A DNA stretch of 64,000 nucleotides from Longimicrobium sp. (lineage in GTDB: Bacteria > Gemmatimonadota > Gemmatimonadetes > Longimicrobiales > Longimicrobiaceae), in the NCBI GenBank assembly GCA_036389135.1, contig DASVQP010000007.1:1-64000 (forward strand), in the 5' to 3' direction. This document shows positions 40,128-49,101 of this stretch, in pieces. A model generated the notes under the pieces. That model made no database searches and had not been told where the DNA came from. It saw only the letters and a program-made list of their open reading frames with translations. Position numbers and translations under genes: made by a program. How positions within the stretch are numbered: the first letter of the stretch is position 1; each line of letters begins with the position of its first letter.

Positions 40128-41477
40128 CTAGAGCGCGCCCACCTCGGCCCGCGCGGGGGTCTCGACGGGGGCCGTCGCGGGGCGGTGCTCCGCCTGCCGC
40201 TCCTGCCGCCGGCCGAGCCAGACGCCGAGGGCGGCCCAGCCGACGGCGAGCGGCACCGCGACCGAGATCAGCGCCGCGAGCCCCATCCCCAGGCGCCCCA
40301 GCACCCCCTCCACCTGCGCGCCCACCACGTCGCCACCGCGGTAGACGAAGGTGTCGATGAAGGCCTTCGACTTGTACTTGTCCGCGCGGCTCACCACGGT
40401 GAAGAGCGTCTCGCGCGCGGGGCGCATGATGGCGCGGTCCACCGCGTTGAAGGCCGCCTGGAAGACCACCAGCGTCGCCAGCGAGGCCACCAGCACCAGC
40501 CCCAGGAAGCCGAGCGCCGCGGTGATCGGCAGCAGCGCCAGCGTCACCGAGACCCCTACGTGCTTCATCAGCTTGCCCGCCACCAGCGCCTGCAGCACCA
40601 GGGTGGTGAGCTGCACGTAGAGGTCCATCCGCGCGAAGACCGTGGTGCGCATGTCCAGGCCCTCGCCCAGGGCGGCCACCATCTGCAGGCGGGTGAAGTA
40701 GAGGAAGGTGGCGATCACCGCCATGATCAGCACGTACGCCGCGATGCCGAGCAGGTACGGGGAGCGGAACACCGCCCGCAGCCCCTCCCACGCGCTCCCG
40801 CCGATCACCGCGCGCTCGTCCACCGCGGGGGCCGCCCCGGGGTCGTCCAGGGCCGCGGGACGCGCCCGCTCCGGCTGCAGGTGCGCCACCGCCCGCACCG
40901 AGAGCGCCGCCAGCCCCAGCGAACCCGCCGCCACCAGCAGGAGCCCTGCGGTCCCTAGCGGCTCCGCCAGCCGCGAGGCGAGCCAGGGGCCGGCGATGGC
41001 GCCCAGCGTGCCGCCCACCGCGATCACCCCGAAGAGCCGCTTGCTCTGCTCCAGCGAGAAGCGGTCCGCCATCAGGCCCCAGAAGAGCATGGTGGCGAAC
41101 AGGTTGAAGACGCTGAACCAGACGAAGAAGACCATCCCGCTGGTCTCGCCGATGGCCGCCGGCGCCATCACCAGCAGGGCGTAGAAGACCAGCAGGCTGG
41201 CGGCGAAGAAGAGGTACGTGGCGTTGATGAAGACCAGGCGGCGGAAGCGGCTCACCAGCATCCCGAACACGGGGTTCAGCGCGAGGGTGACCACCGCCGT
41301 GCCCACGAAGAGCCAGCGGACGGCCTCGATCCCCCGCTGCATCCCCAGCGCCTCCCGGGCGGGTCGCAGCACCATGAGGGCGGTGAGGATGAAGAAGAAG
41401 GTGAGCCCCGATGCGAGCACCGGCGCGACCTCCTCCCGGCGGATCTGCGTGAAGCGCTGGAGGATGCCGGTCATCAC
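40128..41477 (-). CDS. Npt1/Npt2 (NTT)-family nucleotide transporter-like protein
   Basis: A 449-residue inner-membrane protein with about twelve helices, built like the ADP/ATP-translocase (NTT/TLC) branch of the MFS. Diagnostic phrases are TALMVLRPAREALGMQRG, ADRFSLEQSKRLFGVIAVGG and, late in the chain, PARETLFTVVSRADKYKSKAFIDTFVYRGGD (read in two parts: PARETLFTVVSRADKYK and SKAFIDTFVYRGGDVVG). Free-living bacteria carry such copies without an evident energy-parasite role; the substrate is unknown. Monocistronic, 38 bp from the M16 gene stop. Confidence 0.82.
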   Translation of the reverse strand: MMTGILQRFTQIRREEVAPVLASGLTFFFILTALMVLRPAREALGMQRGIEAVRWLFVGTAVVTLALNPVFGMLVSRFRRLVFINATYLFFAASLLVFYALLVMAPAAIGETSGMVFFVWFSVFNLFATMLFWGLMADRFSLEQSKRLFGVIAVGGTLGAIAGPWLASRLAEPLGTAGLLLVAAGSLGLAALSVRAVAHLQPERARPAALDDPGAAPAVDERAVIGGSAWEGLRAVFRSPYLLGIAAYVLIMAVIATFLYFTRLQMVAALGEGLDMRTTVFARMDLYVQLTTLVLQALVAGKLMKHVGVSVTLALLPITAALGFLGLVLVASLATLVVFQAAFNAVDRAIMRPARETLFTVVSRADKYKSKAFIDTFVYRGGDVVGAQVEGVLGRLGMGLAALISVAVPLAVGWAALGVWLGRRQERQAEHRPATAPVETPARAEVGAL

Positions 41478-41515
41478 GAGCTTGTCTCCTTCAGAGGGCG
41501 TCGGCCAGGGCGCGC

Positions 41516-44413
41516 CTATGGCTGCGGGGGGCCGATGAGGGCGGCGCGGCCGAAGTCGAAGCGGGAAAGCGGGATTACCTCGACGCTGGGATATTGGGCG
41601 CGCAGTGCGTCGATGAACTCGCTCGCGCGGCCGGCGATGACGATGCTCGCCTGCGCCGGGTCGAGCTCGCTCGCCACGGACGCGGAGACCTGTTGCGGCG
41701 TCACGGCGGCAATACTGGCCAGGTGGCTGTTGTAGCTGGTCGTCGGCAGGCCCTGCACGGCGAGGCTGCTGAGGAAGGAGCCGAGGCCCGACGTCGTCTC
41801 CACCTGTCGCCCGAAGGCGCCAGTAATCAACGTCTGCCGCCTGGCGAGCTGGTCCGCCGGGATCGGCTCGGCGGCGAGCCTCCGAATCTCGCCGAGCATG
41901 ACGCCGGTCACTTCCGGAACCGCATTGTTGCGGGTCTGGGCCTGAGCCACCAACAGGCCTCCGTCACGCAAGGTCACGAGGAGGCTATAGGCGCCGTAGC
42001 TCAGTGCCCGGCGCACGCGCACTTCCTGGTACAGGCGCCCTGTCTGTAGGCCACCAAGCACGCTGTTGGCCAGGAGCACCGGATAATAATCGCTGTCGGC
42101 GCGGGTCGGAGCGCGAAGAGCGACGGACACCGATGCCTGATCGGCCTCCGGCATGTCGACGACGACGACGCGCGGGCGGCCGGCCGTGCCGGCACGATTG
42201 GAGGGCATGCGCGGCAAAGGGGCCGCCGGGGCGCGCCAGTCGGCGAACACCCGCTCGGCCAGGGCAAAGCCCTGCTCCGGGCCCAGGGAGCCGACGATGA
42301 CCAACTGCGCATTGTCCGGCCGCCACCAGTCGGCGTGGTGGCGGGTGAGATCGTCGCGCGTGAGCGCTGCAAGGGAAGCGGGGGTGGCCGCGCCGGCGCC
42401 ATAAGGGGCATCGCCGAACAGGACGCGGCGCAAAGCGAGATCGCCGACCTTTCCGGGCTGGCGAAGTGTCACGCGCAGGTTGTCCAGCGCCCGACGCCGC
42501 TCGCGCTCAAGCTCCTCCCGCGGCAGGGCCGGGCTACGCACCATCTCGCTCAGCAGCTGCGTCGCCGCTTCGATGTTGGCGGCCGGTGCCGTGACGAAGG
42601 CAGTGGTGGCATCGGGGCCGGCGCTGATACCGACGTTGGCGCCGAGCCGCTCAAACTCCGCGGCCAGAGCGTCGTGTGCCAGCCGCGTCGTGCCCTTTCC
42701 GGCCACGGTCGCGGTCATCGACGCGACCCCGGGCCGGCTGGCGGGATCGGCCGCCGCACCCCCTCCCACCACCAGGTAGACACCGGCCACCGGCAGGTCA
42801 CCCGACCGCGCGACCACGACGCGCATCCCATTTGCCAGCCGGCGTTCCGCAAAGGAGGGGGCGGCAATCGGCCGTTGCGGGCCGGGAGCGGGCGGAGCCA
42901 CTCGCTCGCCCTCCCGCGCTAACGTATTCGGCGCGCCGACTGCCGCCGGCAGCGTCTGCCCCAGCGCCTCGGCCGTCCGGCGCTGCCAAGGCTCGGTCTC
43001 GGCGGGGCCCTGTCGCTGTCCTTCGTCACGATAGGTGATCGCGACGCGCCGGTCGTCGCGCAGATATCGCCGCGCCACGCGCTGGACATCGGAGGCGGTC
43101 ACCCGCTGCACCGCCACCAGCATCTTGTCGCTCCAGGCCGGATCGTTGGCGACGACGACACCCTCCGCCAGCGCTTCGGCACGACCCGTGGCACTTTCGC
43201 GGCGGAACAGCTCGGTGGAGACGTATTCGGTGAGCGCCCCGCGCAGCTCCGCCTCTGACACCGGCTCGTCGCGGAGCCGCGCTACCTCGGCATCGAGCGC
43301 CGCTTCGACGGCCTCCAGTTCCCTGCCGCCGGCGGCGATCGCAAGGAGAGCGAAGAAGCCGGCCTCCTTGAAACCGAGATTGGCCGGCATGATCGATGTG
43401 GCCAGCGGCTGTTCGCGCACCACCCGCCGAATGAGCCGCGAAGACTCACCGGTCGCTAGAATGCGCGTCAGCACTTCGAGAGCGGCGTGATCGGCATGGT
43501 TCCCCTTCGGCCGCTGCCAGCTCAGCAACACGGCGGGGAGCGGCACGTTAGGCGCGTAGGCGGCGACCGTGCGGGCGGCCGATGCCTGCTGCACCGGCAT
43601 TCTATGGCGCACGATCGGCCGCGCAGGCCGCGGAATCGGGGCCAGATGCTGGTCTACCCAGCGCTCGAGCTGCGCCGGATCGAAATTTCCGGAAACGATC
43701 AGGGTCGCATTGTCCGGCCGGTAGAAATTCTCGTGGAATGCGCGCGCCTCCTCGAGCGTCGCGGCATCGATGTCCGCAAATGTGCCGAGGGCCGGGCGCT
43801 GGTACGGGTGACGGATAAAGCTGTGCTCGTACGCGTAATAGTACATCAGGCGTCCATACGGCTGAGCGAGCACGCGCTCGCGCGTCTCGTCTTTGACGGC
43901 GCTCCGCTCCGCATCGAACACCGGCTGGTCGAGCACCGACCGCGCCAGCCGCTCCGCATGCGCCCACAGCATCGCTTCGAGCCGGTTGGCCGGCACCGTC
44001 TCGAAATAGCGGGTCCTGTCGTACTGGGTGTCGGCGCCGCGGGTGCCGCCGGCCTCTTCCTCTACGATGCGGCTCAACTGACCGGGAGCGAGGTTGCGGG
44101 TGACCCGGCTCAAAATGTGCTCGAACAGGTGGGCGAAGCCGGAGCGGCCGGCCGGATCGTCCTTGGCACCGACGTCGTAGACCATCTGGACGTGAACGTT
44201 GGACGTGCCGGTGTCGCGGATCGCGTAGACGGTGAGGCCGTTCGCCAGCATCCGGCGGGTGTAGCCAATCGCCGGTACCGTGATCTGGCCCTGCGCCACG
44301 GCGGCGGGAGCAGCCGCCCGCGTGCCTGCCCGCTGCGCCTGCGCCGGACCTGTCGCAAGCGTGCAGGCCGCGGCGAGTACCGATAGGGTGCGGGCGAGAC
44401 CGGAATCGAGCAT
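41516..44413 (-). CDS. secreted M16 family zinc metallopeptidase (fused two-unit)
   Basis: A 965-residue periplasmic pitrilysin-type peptidase. Signal MLDSGLARTLSVLAAACTLATGPAQA. The inverted zinc motif HLFEH is at 95-99 with distal Glu176 in ERSAVKDETRERV. The first half has the M16 core and its C-terminal partner domain; the second half repeats the fold (FAERRLANGMRVVVARSGDL) without HxxEH, as expected for the inactive unit of a fused dimer. ATG 44413 has GAGG about a dozen bases upstream; ATG 44425 and TTG 44431 are possible. Probably degrades small peptides; closest in layout to PqqL/YmxG-like secreted proteins. Confidence 0.87.
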   Translation of the reverse strand: MLDSGLARTLSVLAAACTLATGPAQAQRAGTRAAAPAAVAQGQITVPAIGYTRRMLANGLTVYAIRDTGTSNVHVQMVYDVGAKDDPAGRSGFAHLFEHILSRVTRNLAPGQLSRIVEEEAGGTRGADTQYDRTRYFETVPANRLEAMLWAHAERLARSVLDQPVFDAERSAVKDETRERVLAQPYGRLMYYYAYEHSFIRHPYQRPALGTFADIDAATLEEARAFHENFYRPDNATLIVSGNFDPAQLERWVDQHLAPIPRPARPIVRHRMPVQQASAARTVAAYAPNVPLPAVLLSWQRPKGNHADHAALEVLTRILATGESSRLIRRVVREQPLATSIMPANLGFKEAGFFALLAIAAGGRELEAVEAALDAEVARLRDEPVSEAELRGALTEYVSTELFRRESATGRAEALAEGVVVANDPAWSDKMLVAVQRVTASDVQRVARRYLRDDRRVAITYRDEGQRQGPAETEPWQRRTAEALGQTLPAAVGAPNTLAREGERVAPPAPGPQRPIAAPSFAERRLANGMRVVVARSGDLPVAGVYLVVGGGAAADPASRPGVASMTATVAGKGTTRLAHDALAAEFERLGANVGISAGPDATTAFVTAPAANIEAATQLLSEMVRSPALPREELERERRRALDNLRVTLRQPGKVGDLALRRVLFGDAPYGAGAATPASLAALTRDDLTRHHADWWRPDNAQLVIVGSLGPEQGFALAERVFADWRAPAAPLPRMPSNRAGTAGRPRVVVVDMPEADQASVSVALRAPTRADSDYYPVLLANSVLGGLQTGRLYQEVRVRRALSYGAYSLLVTLRDGGLLVAQAQTRNNAVPEVTGVMLGEIRRLAAEPIPADQLARRQTLITGAFGRQVETTSGLGSFLSSLAVQGLPTTSYNSHLASIAAVTPQQVSASVASELDPAQASIVIAGRASEFIDALRAQYPSVEVIPLSRFDFGRAALIGPPQP

Positions 44414-44598
44414 GTGAACACCCATCCTCAAAACGTGTGTGTGCGTGGCCTAAGGCACTGAATCAGCAAAGACCTGCTCCGATGCGCCCGATCTGGAATT
44501 TGGCTGGGCTCAATGGGCGGATCGGAAGCGCCGGCGTGGCGACGAGCCACCCACGGCCGCAGGGGTGAGTCGGAGCGATGCGCAGCCACGAGTTGGAA

Positions 44599-45594
44599 TC
44601 AGCTCGGTGGCTTTAGCAGGTCGAGACCGATGTGTGCATGCAGCCATTCGTAGCTGTCTGCCACAGCCTGGGGTGGGAGCGCATGACCCGCATCGTACCA
44701 GCGGATGGTCTTCGGCTCGGGCGCGGCAAGGTGCAAGAGTTCCGCATCAGCCGAGGGCACGAAGTTGTCGACCCGCCCGTTCTGCAACAGTAGCGGCGTG
44801 GGCGACGCATGCGGGATGAAGCGAATCGGCTCGATGGGAACCATAGCCCGCAGCCAACTATTGCGCGCACCGCAGCTCAGTCTGGCAAGGTTGCCGTCTC
44901 CCGGACCTGTCTCGTGCGTGACGAGGCCCCCATCTGCCACTTGCAATACCGCGGCCTTGAGCCGGCGCTCGAGGCCAACGAATTGTACACCCATTGTACC
45001 GCCGTAACTGATCCCCAGAAACGCGATGCGCTGCGGATCGACGTTAGGCCGCGTACGCAAAACGTCGACGGTGCGCTGCAGGTCTTTCATGAGCTGGATC
45101 TGCTCGGTCCGGTCCTGGATGGTGAATTGGCGCCAAGGGCCGCTCCGGCGAGCGGACGGCGGAGTAATGGCGATCGCGACTGCGCCGTGCCTCGCGAGCC
45201 TCATGGCTTCGACCGTCATGTGACGCGCCGCGCCGCCGGCGCCCGGCAGGATGATCACGCCTGGGCGCAGACCGGCGCGTGAAGTTGGATCGAAGAGCAA
45301 CCCGGGCACCGTCCCTCCATCTGGACTACTGAAGGAGACGACACTTACCTCCACGCCATTGTCCCTGGATTCGACGGCCTTCGTCAGATTTAGGGGGGCG
45401 GTGGTGTCGTATGCGAAGAGTGCGCGCTCTGCACCGGAGGCCGGCCCGCCGAAATCAGGACGTGAGACGGCACAGGTATCTTGTCCTGTTGGCGCCGGGG
45501 GCGTCGTCAGACCGGACGGCATCACGATCGACCCGTGCGGGGAGACGGTGCATCCGGCGATCCCTGCCGCGACTAGCATTGCCATCGGTTTCAC
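44599..45594 (-). CDS. dienelactone hydrolase-like esterase lipoprotein
   Basis: A ~331-residue alpha/beta hydrolase with a lipoprotein signal (MKPMAMLVAAGIAGC, lipobox AGC). VSFSSPDGGTVPGLLFDPTS and PGVIILPGAGGAARHM form the strand-oxyanion region, the nucleophile elbow is FLGISYGGTMG, the acid is in NGRVDNFVPSADAE and the His in YDAGHALPP. Similar to acetyl-xylan-esterase/DLH-type hydrolases acting on esters in the periplasm. The start is uncertain: GTG 45594 gives a proper K-then-hydrophobic signal, ATG 45585 and TTG 45618 are alternatives. Between it and the next gene (45619-45903) I see nothing recognisable. Confidence 0.78.
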   Translation of the reverse strand: MKPMAMLVAAGIAGCTVSPHGSIVMPSGLTTPPAPTGQDTCAVSRPDFGGPASGAERALFAYDTTAPLNLTKAVESRDNGVEVSVVSFSSPDGGTVPGLLFDPTSRAGLRPGVIILPGAGGAARHMTVEAMRLARHGAVAIAITPPSARRSGPWRQFTIQDRTEQIQLMKDLQRTVDVLRTRPNVDPQRIAFLGISYGGTMGVQFVGLERRLKAAVLQVADGGLVTHETGPGDGNLARLSCGARNSWLRAMVPIEPIRFIPHASPTPLLLQNGRVDNFVPSADAELLHLAAPEPKTIRWYDAGHALPPQAVADSYEWLHAHIGLDLLKPPS

Positions 45595-45903
45595 GATGAT
45601 TTTCCAAGCATGAGGCAAAAGAGTGCACCGTGCATAGCTACGCGATTACCGCAGTTCACCGCCAGCCGGACACATTGGGACGGTCATTGCCGGTCTTCCG
45701 CCAGCATGTCGGTTCGTCCGTACAACGACGATGGGGTAGCTCAGCCGAGTTGCGGTCGCAACGACCGCGACAGCCACCGCGTTTCGCCCGGCTCAACGCG
45801 CGCGATTGCCGGCCCGCCGCAATCGTGGGCAACCATCGGGTTCTCACAGTGCCGCCCAGGACTGCACGGGCGTCGAGGTGGCCAAGCAGCCGGAGGGCTC
45901 CGA

Positions 45904-46575
45904 TCAGGGTTTCGACGTGAGGCGAGCCAGCAGCTGCTGGAAGCCCAAGCCCATGACCTGCGTCACCCCCGCCTCGTCGACCACGAACTCCGTCACCAGC
46001 GACGTATTGCCCACCCTGAACCGGCTCTCCGAAAGCGGCGTGAGGACATGGTCATCCTGCATCGAACGGATCAGGGTCTCTCCCACGAGGCGAATCTCGA
46101 CCCTGAGATCGTTTCGGCCCATCTGGCCCGGGAGGAATTCGTATGTGCCCACGTACCGCTCGAGCACCGACCTGGGAACACGCACCGCAGCGGCAGGCGG
46201 CGCCGGTGGCGGCGCTGCGCGCGACCCCTTGCGGGGGAGCCGATACTCGACACCGGCGCCGTCGCTGACGACTTGCGTCACCCCGCCTGCCTGATCCACC
46301 ACGAACTCCACCGTTGAAATCCGGGCCGCCCTGAACAGGGTCTCGGAGATCGGCTGCAAGACCATCCGCTGTCCCGGCACCTCTCGGAACAGTGTGTCTC
46401 CCTTGAGGACCACCTTGATGGTGCTCCCGTTCTGGTCATACTCGCCCACGTACCGCTGGAGTACCGGCACGGGTACGCGTACGGGTGCCTGCTGCTGCGC
46501 CTGTATGGGCCCCACGGCGATCGCGAGAGCGAGCACACCTGCCGCGATCCCTGCTGCGCATCGATGATTGATCAT
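45904..46575 (-). CDS. secreted protein with two DUF3471-like domains, copy A
   Basis: A 223-residue secreted protein: signal MINHRCAAGIAAGVLALAIAVGPIQA, then two ~70-residue beta domains. The first opens PVLQRYVGEYDQNGSTIKVV and the second SVLERYVGTYEFLPGQ. Each contains a L-x-x-x-x-x-x-L-x-P-x-S-E-x-x-F stretch (MVLQPISETLF, HVLTPLSESRF), the pattern of DUF3471, a module usually found at the C-terminus of secreted beta-lactamase-like proteins. No enzyme is attached. It is a tandem duplicate of the next gene (46661-47329), including similar 3' flanks. Confidence 0.75.
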   Translation of the reverse strand: MINHRCAAGIAAGVLALAIAVGPIQAQQQAPVRVPVPVLQRYVGEYDQNGSTIKVVLKGDTLFREVPGQRMVLQPISETLFRAARISTVEFVVDQAGGVTQVVSDGAGVEYRLPRKGSRAAPPPAPPAAAVRVPRSVLERYVGTYEFLPGQMGRNDLRVEIRLVGETLIRSMQDDHVLTPLSESRFRVGNTSLVTEFVVDEAGVTQVMGLGFQQLLARLTSKP

Positions 46576-46660
46576 TCGAAATGCCTCTTCCTGGCGGATG
46601 CGTGATGCCGGGGCCTTCTGGCTGCCCCGGTAGGGTGGCCGAGCAGCTGGAGGGCTGCGA

Positions 46661-47329
46661 TCAGGGTTTCGACGTGAGGCGAGCCAGCAGCTGCTGGAAG
46701 CCCGAGCCCATGATCATCGTGACCCCCGCGTCATCGACCACGAACTCCGTCACCAACGATGTATCACCCACCCTGAACAGGGTCTCGGAGATCGGCGTGA
46801 GGACGACGTCCTCGCTCAACGTCCGCACGAGTGTGTCTCCCGTGAGGGTTATCCTGGCTCTGAGATCGGTTCGGCCCATCTGGCCCGGGAGGAATTCGTA
46901 TGTGCCCACGTACCGCTCGAGCACCGGCCTGGGAACACGCACCGCAGCGACTGGCGGCGCCGGTGGCGCCGCTGGGCTAGACTCTTTGCGTGGGAGCCGA
47001 AACTGGATTGTCCCGGAGCTGACGACTTGCGTCACCCCGCCCGCCTGGTCGGTCACGAACTCCGCCGTGAACATGGGGCCCACCCTGAACAGGGTCTCGG
47101 AGATCGGCCTCAAGACCATCCGCTGTCCCGGCACCTCCCGGAACAGTGTGTCTCCCTTGAGGAGTATCTTGACGGTGCTCCCGTTCTGGTCATACTCGCC
47201 CGCGTACCGCTGGAGTACTGACACGGGTACGCGTACGGGTGCCTGCTGCTGCGCCCGTACGGGCCCCGCGGCGAACGAGAGAGCGAGCACACCTGCCGCG
47301 ATCCCCTCCGCGCATCGATTGGCGATCAT
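46661..47329 (-). CDS. secreted protein with two DUF3471-like domains, copy B
   Basis: A 222-residue paralogue of the gene at 45904-46575 with the same plan: signal MIANRCAEGIAAGVLALSFAAGPVRA, domain one starting SVLQRYAGEYDQNGSTVKIL, domain two starting PVLERYVGTYEFLPGQMGR, and an identical C-terminal QQLLARLTSKP. The two proteins are roughly three-quarters identical by eye, implying a recent duplication. It lies 16 bp from the stop of the aldo/keto-reductase-like gene, so all three probably form one operon. Binding or lipocalin-like role possible; unproven. Confidence 0.75.
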   Translation of the reverse strand: MIANRCAEGIAAGVLALSFAAGPVRAQQQAPVRVPVSVLQRYAGEYDQNGSTVKILLKGDTLFREVPGQRMVLRPISETLFRVGPMFTAEFVTDQAGGVTQVVSSGTIQFRLPRKESSPAAPPAPPVAAVRVPRPVLERYVGTYEFLPGQMGRTDLRARITLTGDTLVRTLSEDVVLTPISETLFRVGDTSLVTEFVVDDAGVTMIMGSGFQQLLARLTSKP

Positions 47330-47345
47330 TTCGAAATGCCTCCTG

Positions 47346-48638
47346 CTAGCGGATGCGTGGTGCCGGGATCTTCTGGCTGCCCCGCTCGTAGATGAGCCCG
47401 GTGGCCTTTCCGGCGCTGCCGACCTGGAACTCGATGAAATTCGGGCCCAGCTGGAACCGGGTCTGGGAGCGCCCGTAGATGACGGTGTCTGGACCGCGGC
47501 CGGCCTTCACGACCAGCATCGTCCCGTAGCGGCGGAAGTTGAAGGTGTCCCCGGTTGCCGTTCTGTATTCACCCACGTAGCGGTCGAGGACCGCCGCGGG
47601 CAGCACCATGGAACCTGGAGGCCCGTGTGCCGCCTCCGCCGCAGGTCCGCCCCCCCCCATCGTGACCGGCGGCAGCGCGTCGATCAGCTCCGCCATGCGC
47701 CTGCGCGTCGCCTCGTTCGGCAGGCGGCCGATGCCGCCGCCCATGTTGTCGAGCATGTGGTGCGCCTTGGTCGTCCCCACGCGGGCCACGGTGACGGCCG
47801 GGTGGCTGATGACGTACTTCAAGAAGAAGTGCGCCCACGTCCTGGCGTCGAACTCGGCGGCCCACTCCGGGAGGGGCCTGTCGCCGACGCGCCCGAAGAG
47901 GTTGGCGCCACTCCCGCAGCTGACTCCGCCATTGTTGCCGAAGGGGAAGAAAGCCATCACGCCGATCTTCCGCTCCAGGGCGAGCGGCAGGATCGTGTCC
48001 TCCACGCGCGCGCGATTGGCGATGTCGTAGTCGATGCCGATGAAGTCGATCGGCTCGTTGCGCATGATCGCCTCGAGCTGCGGGTACACGGGATCGGCGA
48101 TCACCTGCACGCCGATGTACCGGACGCGCCCGGCCCTCTTCTCCTCCTTCAGGGCGGCGAGGTGCGCCGGGTCCCCCTGTGGGGGCACCATGACCAGGTC
48201 CATCCTGGGCGCCTGGAGCTTCGCTCTCCACATCTCGACGTGCGCTTGCACGGCGTCGGCGCCGGGTTGCGGTGGGCCGCCGGGCCCGCCGGGGCGGATA
48301 CCCCGCGTCGACCAGAAGAGCCTGTTCTGAATCCCGAGCTCGTTGGCGGCCGTGGCGTGGAACTGCTCCGCGGCCGCGTTGCCGTGCTGCGCGTCGAAGA
48401 CCCTGCCGCCGTTGTCGGCGAACGTCTTCAGGACCTCCTTGAGCGCGGCGGGATCCGCGCACAACGCGTGGTTCGAGAACGAGAGTCCGATCACCGGGAG
48501 CATCTCACCGGAGGACGGAATGGCTCGCTGAATGAGCGCTGCGCCCGGCTTCTGGAATGCGCGGAGCAGCGTCGGATTGAGCGCCAGCGAAGCACCGGCG
48601 CCGAGGGTGATTCCGAAAAACTCGCGGCGGTTGACCAT
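47346..48638 (-). CDS. Tat-exported aldo/keto reductase-fold protein with C-terminal DUF3471-like domain
   Basis: A 430-residue protein. The Tat signal VNRREFFGITLGAGASLAL is followed by an aldo/keto reductase TIM-barrel pattern (LPVIGLSFSNHAL, FADNGGRVFDAQHGN, then IGVQVIADPVYPQLEAIM). The catalytic tetrad looks lost: FDAQHGNA replaces FDTAxxYG (Tyr to Asn), STRGI replaces the TK motif, and MDLVMVPP replaces the DLYxxH end, so an ordinary NADPH reductase activity is unlikely. Residues ~355-430 form a DUF3471-like module (AVLDRYVGEYRTATGDTFNF) like those in the two downstream genes. ATG 48638 is the start. Confidence 0.75.
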   Translation of the reverse strand: MVNRREFFGITLGAGASLALNPTLLRAFQKPGAALIQRAIPSSGEMLPVIGLSFSNHALCADPAALKEVLKTFADNGGRVFDAQHGNAAAEQFHATAANELGIQNRLFWSTRGIRPGGPGGPPQPGADAVQAHVEMWRAKLQAPRMDLVMVPPQGDPAHLAALKEEKRAGRVRYIGVQVIADPVYPQLEAIMRNEPIDFIGIDYDIANRARVEDTILPLALERKIGVMAFFPFGNNGGVSCGSGANLFGRVGDRPLPEWAAEFDARTWAHFFLKYVISHPAVTVARVGTTKAHHMLDNMGGGIGRLPNEATRRRMAELIDALPPVTMGGGGPAAEAAHGPPGSMVLPAAVLDRYVGEYRTATGDTFNFRRYGTMLVVKAGRGPDTVIYGRSQTRFQLGPNFIEFQVGSAGKATGLIYERGSQKIPAPRIR

Positions 48639-49023
48639 GTGGGGCCCAGGTTGGGGTTCACGGGAACTACGCATGGGTGGCGGCCGCTGAGCCTCACCAT
48701 GTGCCGAGCCTCCGTGCGTGCCTCACGGATGCGCGACGCGGGAATACGTCCGGACCACGGCTCGGCGGCGTGGAACAGGGATAGCCGCAACGGGCGTCCA
48801 CGCCAATACCGCGGGGATGGACCCCCTTGTTTTCGGGATTGATCCCACCATCCGCACGCCCCTTCGCCTCCGCTGGACCGGCACGGCCACCACGCCCCGC
48901 CCCGCGTCGCGTCATTCCAGCCGGAGATTCACCCCCCGGTGCTTGTCCCGCCGGTGCGGTCGTCGCGCGGCGCCCATTCCCCGGTGTGGCCCCGTTGTAT
49001 CCCCTTGCGCCGCAACGCGAAAC

Positions 49024-49041
49024 GAACAACGTTTGTTGTCC
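49024..49041. promoter_or_regulatory. 18 bp dyad, BlaI/MecI-like operator candidate
   Basis: GAACAACGTTTGTTGTCC has half-sites GAACAACG and GGACAACA, sharing the ACAACGTTTGT core with the dyad at 37123. It lies 61 bp before the barrel gene start at 49102. The rest of the 48639-49101 gap holds no gene that I can support. Confidence 0.4.
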
Positions 49042-49101
49042 GTACGGGGCGCCATGACCAACCAGATGCCGCTCCTGCCGCCTGCCCATCCGCCATTCCC
49101 G

